A stretch of 64,000 nucleotides of DNA from JAFNGF01 sp964567045 (GTDB taxonomy: Bacteria; Planctomycetota; Phycisphaerae; Sedimentisphaerales; Anaerobacaceae): contig CAZMLE010000005.1 of NCBI GenBank assembly GCA_964567045.1, positions 1 through 64,000 of the forward strand, given 5' to 3'. How positions within the stretch are numbered: position 1 is the stretch's first letter; each line of letters begins with the position of its first letter. Under the pieces are notes generated by a model that ran no database searches, was not told the DNA's origin, and saw nothing but the letters and a program-made list of their open reading frames with translations. This document shows positions 62,311-64,000 of this stretch, one piece after another. Both the position numbers and the translations under genes were made by a program.

Positions 62311-63048
62311 CTAATTATCAAGTTTGATACCGTATGCGTCCTTAAAAAGGTTTGGTGCAAAAGTTTCACGGCCCGACGGTGCTTTATAATTAGCACCCAA
62401 CTGAACTATCTTCTGCTTCATCAGATAGCCATCTGTCCCCTGCTTCTGGGGATTTTGATATTTGTTTTTCGTAATGAGATAATACCAATCACCGATTTTT
62501 CTTATTTCAGTCTCTATGTCAAACTGAGCAAAATACTCTCTGACCGGCTCCAAGTGACTCCTAACCTGAAACGTCTGTATCACAATTCGATTGTTAGCGT
62601 CTGAGTCGGTCGGCAGATCGCTTTTATCGGGTACGAACGTTTCCTTAGATGACAGCGGCTTTTCTGTTCCAGTGCTGGGGTTAGCCCCTATCGGGTTACT
62701 CTGTTCGGCTGGGCGTATTCTCGCGGTTGAATTCGCTGCTTTTTGACTGAATTGTCCAAGCCGAAATGCTAACAAAACTAACACTATCAGCCCCAAAAGT
62801 ATGGCGATCGCAAGCTGATACGGTACAGATATCTCGATTCTGCCGGCATTAATCTGCACATGCTTTGACTTTGTCCACCATTTTGCTGCACCTGTGGGCG
62901 GTGCCGGGCCGGGCTTTGCAGCAGTGGGCTCTTCTTTCTTAGGCTCTGCCGGACGCAACGGCTCTAATGTCTTGCCGTAGCTCGGCTTAAGCCGAGTCTT
63001 GCTCATCACCTCATACAGCGATTTTTTGCCGCGGCGAAAACGTGCCAT
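62311..63048 (-). CDS. Single-span membrane protein with SPOR-like C-terminus
   Basis: A 245-residue protein. A basic N-terminus (MARFRRGKKSLYEVMSKTR) and a Pro-rich linker lead to one membrane helix (about 76-97, LAIAILLGLIVLVLLAFRL). A second linker then leads to a C-terminal domain of about 85 residues (VIQTFQVRSHLEPVREYFAQFDIETEIRKIGDWYYLI in parts) resembling a SPOR peptidoglycan-binding domain. It may act in cell envelope or division. It lies 19 bases upstream of the small basic protein gene. Confidence 0.68.
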   Translation of the reverse strand: MARFRRGKKSLYEVMSKTRLKPSYGKTLEPLRPAEPKKEEPTAAKPGPAPPTGAAKWWTKSKHVQINAGRIEISVPYQLAIAILLGLIVLVLLAFRLGQFSQKAANSTARIRPAEQSNPIGANPSTGTEKPLSSKETFVPDKSDLPTDSDANNRIVIQTFQVRSHLEPVREYFAQFDIETEIRKIGDWYYLITKNKYQNPQKQGTDGYLMKQKIVQLGANYKAPSGRETFAPNLFKDAYGIKLDN

Positions 63049-63225
63049 GGGAAATCAGTCCAACTTTACAAATCGTGCCACCGGCAGCTATTCTACCAAG
63101 ACCGGTTCGACCTACAAAGCCAAAACCGATCAAAAACGTGTAAATCTTATACAACATTCTGGCCTCGATTTCAACGCCAATTTTAGCGCACTGCCCGGCG
63201 GGACTGCACTAAAGTTAAATTTGAC

Positions 63226-63254
63226 TTGACAAGCCGAGCGTGGCTAACTAACTT
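63226..63254 (+). promoter_or_regulatory. Predicted sigma-70 promoter for rpmF-plsX
   Basis: TTGACA (63226-63231, perfect), 17 bases, TAACTT (63249-63254). It lies 70 bases before rpmF in a 276-base gap facing the divergent SPOR-like gene. Confidence 0.5.
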
Positions 63255-63324
63255 AAAGACCTTGTAGTATCTGGGTGTCAACGGTTCGTTTAAGCAGCCT
63301 TTTTACTTAGGGGAGCAATTGTAG

Positions 63325-63513
63325 ATGTTACCAGCCAGCAGGACCAGTAAAAGCAAAGCAAGGATGCGCCGCAACCATCAGCGGCTAAAGCCGGTGAACT
63401 ATTCGATATGCCCCAAATGCAGCCAGGCTAAGCTGCCGCACGCCGCCTGCACCAAATGTGGCTATGTTAACCCAAGCATCACCTTGAAAGTCGGCAAGGA
63501 GGAAAGCACCTAA
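63325..63513 (+). CDS. rpmF: 50S ribosomal protein L32
   Basis: A 62-residue protein. It has the L32 basic start (MLPASRTSKSKARMRRNHQRLK) in two parts and the zinc ribbon CPKCSQAKLPHAACTKCGY, with two CxxC pairs, so it is the zinc-containing form. It belongs to the large ribosomal subunit. GGGGAG precedes ATG 63325. plsX follows after 2 bases, a common bacterial order. Confidence 0.95.
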   Translation: MLPASRTSKSKARMRRNHQRLKPVNYSICPKCSQAKLPHAACTKCGYVNPSITLKVGKEEST

Positions 63514-63515
63514 CG

Positions 63516-64000
63516 ATGCGGATCGCGCTTGACGCAATGGGAGGCGACTACGCACCCGATGAAATTATCGCCGGTGCTGTGGAAGCAGTTGGGCTGCTGG
63601 ACAAAAGCGACCAGGTGATACTGGTCGGCCTGCAAGAGATAATCGAAGCGCAACTTTCCTCGCTCGAGCACCGTGACGACAGAATAAGCGTGGTTCACGC
63701 CCCCGATGTCATAGGCATGGATGAGACGCCCATTGAAAGTCTGCGAAGAAAGCCTAAAAGCTCAATTTCGGTTATCGCCAAATTGGCCAAGAGAAACCAG
63801 GCTGACGCAGTAATTTCGGCAGGCAATACAGGGGCCTGTGTTGTTGCTTTCCAAATGCGGATGAGAAATCTGCCCGGAGTTAATCGCCCGGGCATAGCAG
63901 TGGTCTTTCCCACGTTCGAGGGGCCGGTGACAATATGCGACGTCGGCGCAAATATCGCCTGCAAGCCTATAAATCTTCATCAATATGGACTGATGGCCAG
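63516..64000 (+). CDS. plsX: Phosphate acyltransferase PlsX, 3' end missing
   Basis: The first ~161 residues are in the window, starting at ATG 63516 after AAGGAGG at about 63497. MRIALDAMGGDYAPDEIIAG is the PlsX signature start, and GMDETPIESLRRKPKSSI, ADAVISAGNTGA and CDVGAN follow. It converts acyl-ACP to acyl-phosphate for membrane phospholipid synthesis. The gene continues past the window end; full length should be about 340 residues. Confidence 0.95.
   Translation, partial: MRIALDAMGGDYAPDEIIAGAVEAVGLLDKSDQVILVGLQEIIEAQLSSLEHRDDRISVVHAPDVIGMDETPIESLRRKPKSSISVIAKLAKRNQADAVISAGNTGACVVAFQMRMRNLPGVNRPGIAVVFPTFEGPVTICDVGANIACKPINLHQYGLMA

Overview
The window looks like a chromosomal segment of a planctomycete, most likely class Phycisphaerae. 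The evidence is a small basic protein of the Planctomycetes/Verrucomicrobia/Chlamydiae type (62007-62291), several Tat-exported sugar-active enzymes and a CxPSR sulfatase, a PEP-CTERM protein, dockerin-like and LamG surface modules, and clusters of SPFH/flotillin proteins. Most genes are moderately GC-rich and densely packed. The clear exception is about 27.4-29.5 kb, which is AT-rich and built differently. No tRNA, rRNA, CRISPR array or intact transposase gene was seen.

Layout. 1-12.4 kb: end of a GNAT acetyltransferase, then an ABC permease on the minus strand. A plus-strand run follows with three SPFH (HflK/HflC-like) proteins, a P1B metal ATPase, an ABC ATPase/permease pair and a lineage-type membrane protein. 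12.4-18.9 kb: a PcrA/UvrD helicase, then three Tat-signal proteins (isomerase-like, GH10 xylanase, sulfatase) forming a small polysaccharide locus. 18.9-27.1 kb: housekeeping genes pgi, manC, ruvX, rpsO and pnp, plus an NtrB/NtrC-like two-component pair. 27.1-29.8 kb: an accessory island with a class III nucleotidyl cyclase, a DNA methyltransferase fragment, a promoter followed by six consecutive hairpins, a 7-bp tandem repeat, a repeat-like tract and a RelBE/ParDE-type toxin-antitoxin pair. 29.8-35.5 kb (minus strand): hom, an apgM-family gene (candidate homoserine kinase), lysC, a nuclease-like protein and a C-terminally short pyruvate kinase.

35.7-50.6 kb holds exported and signalling proteins: a lipoprotein, a 1202-residue LamG/dockerin protein, a PBP4-type peptidase, a methyltransferase, a histidine kinase, a SUMF1-sialidase fusion, a response regulator, a PEP-CTERM protein and a TPR protein. 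51-56.2 kb (minus strand) is an aminotransferase-nfeD-nfeD-floA-membrane protein run. 56.4-59.9 kb has a second Tat isomerase-like protein framed by near-identical direct hairpin repeats, then an ATPase plus TOPRIM/DUF3226 pair that resembles two-gene anti-phage systems. 59.9-64 kb has a serine hydrolase/DUF4185 fusion, the small basic protein, a SPOR-like membrane protein, rpmF and the start of plsX.

Hairpin elements bounded by TTTAGCC or GGCTAAA recur across the window. Three genes end in the codons ATT TAG where such an element begins, and related palindromes lie inside two coding regions. The most unusual item is the promoter-plus-hairpins unit near 28.7-28.9 kb, a candidate structured RNA or part of a dispersed non-coding element. 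All family assignments come from reading motifs; no database search was run.
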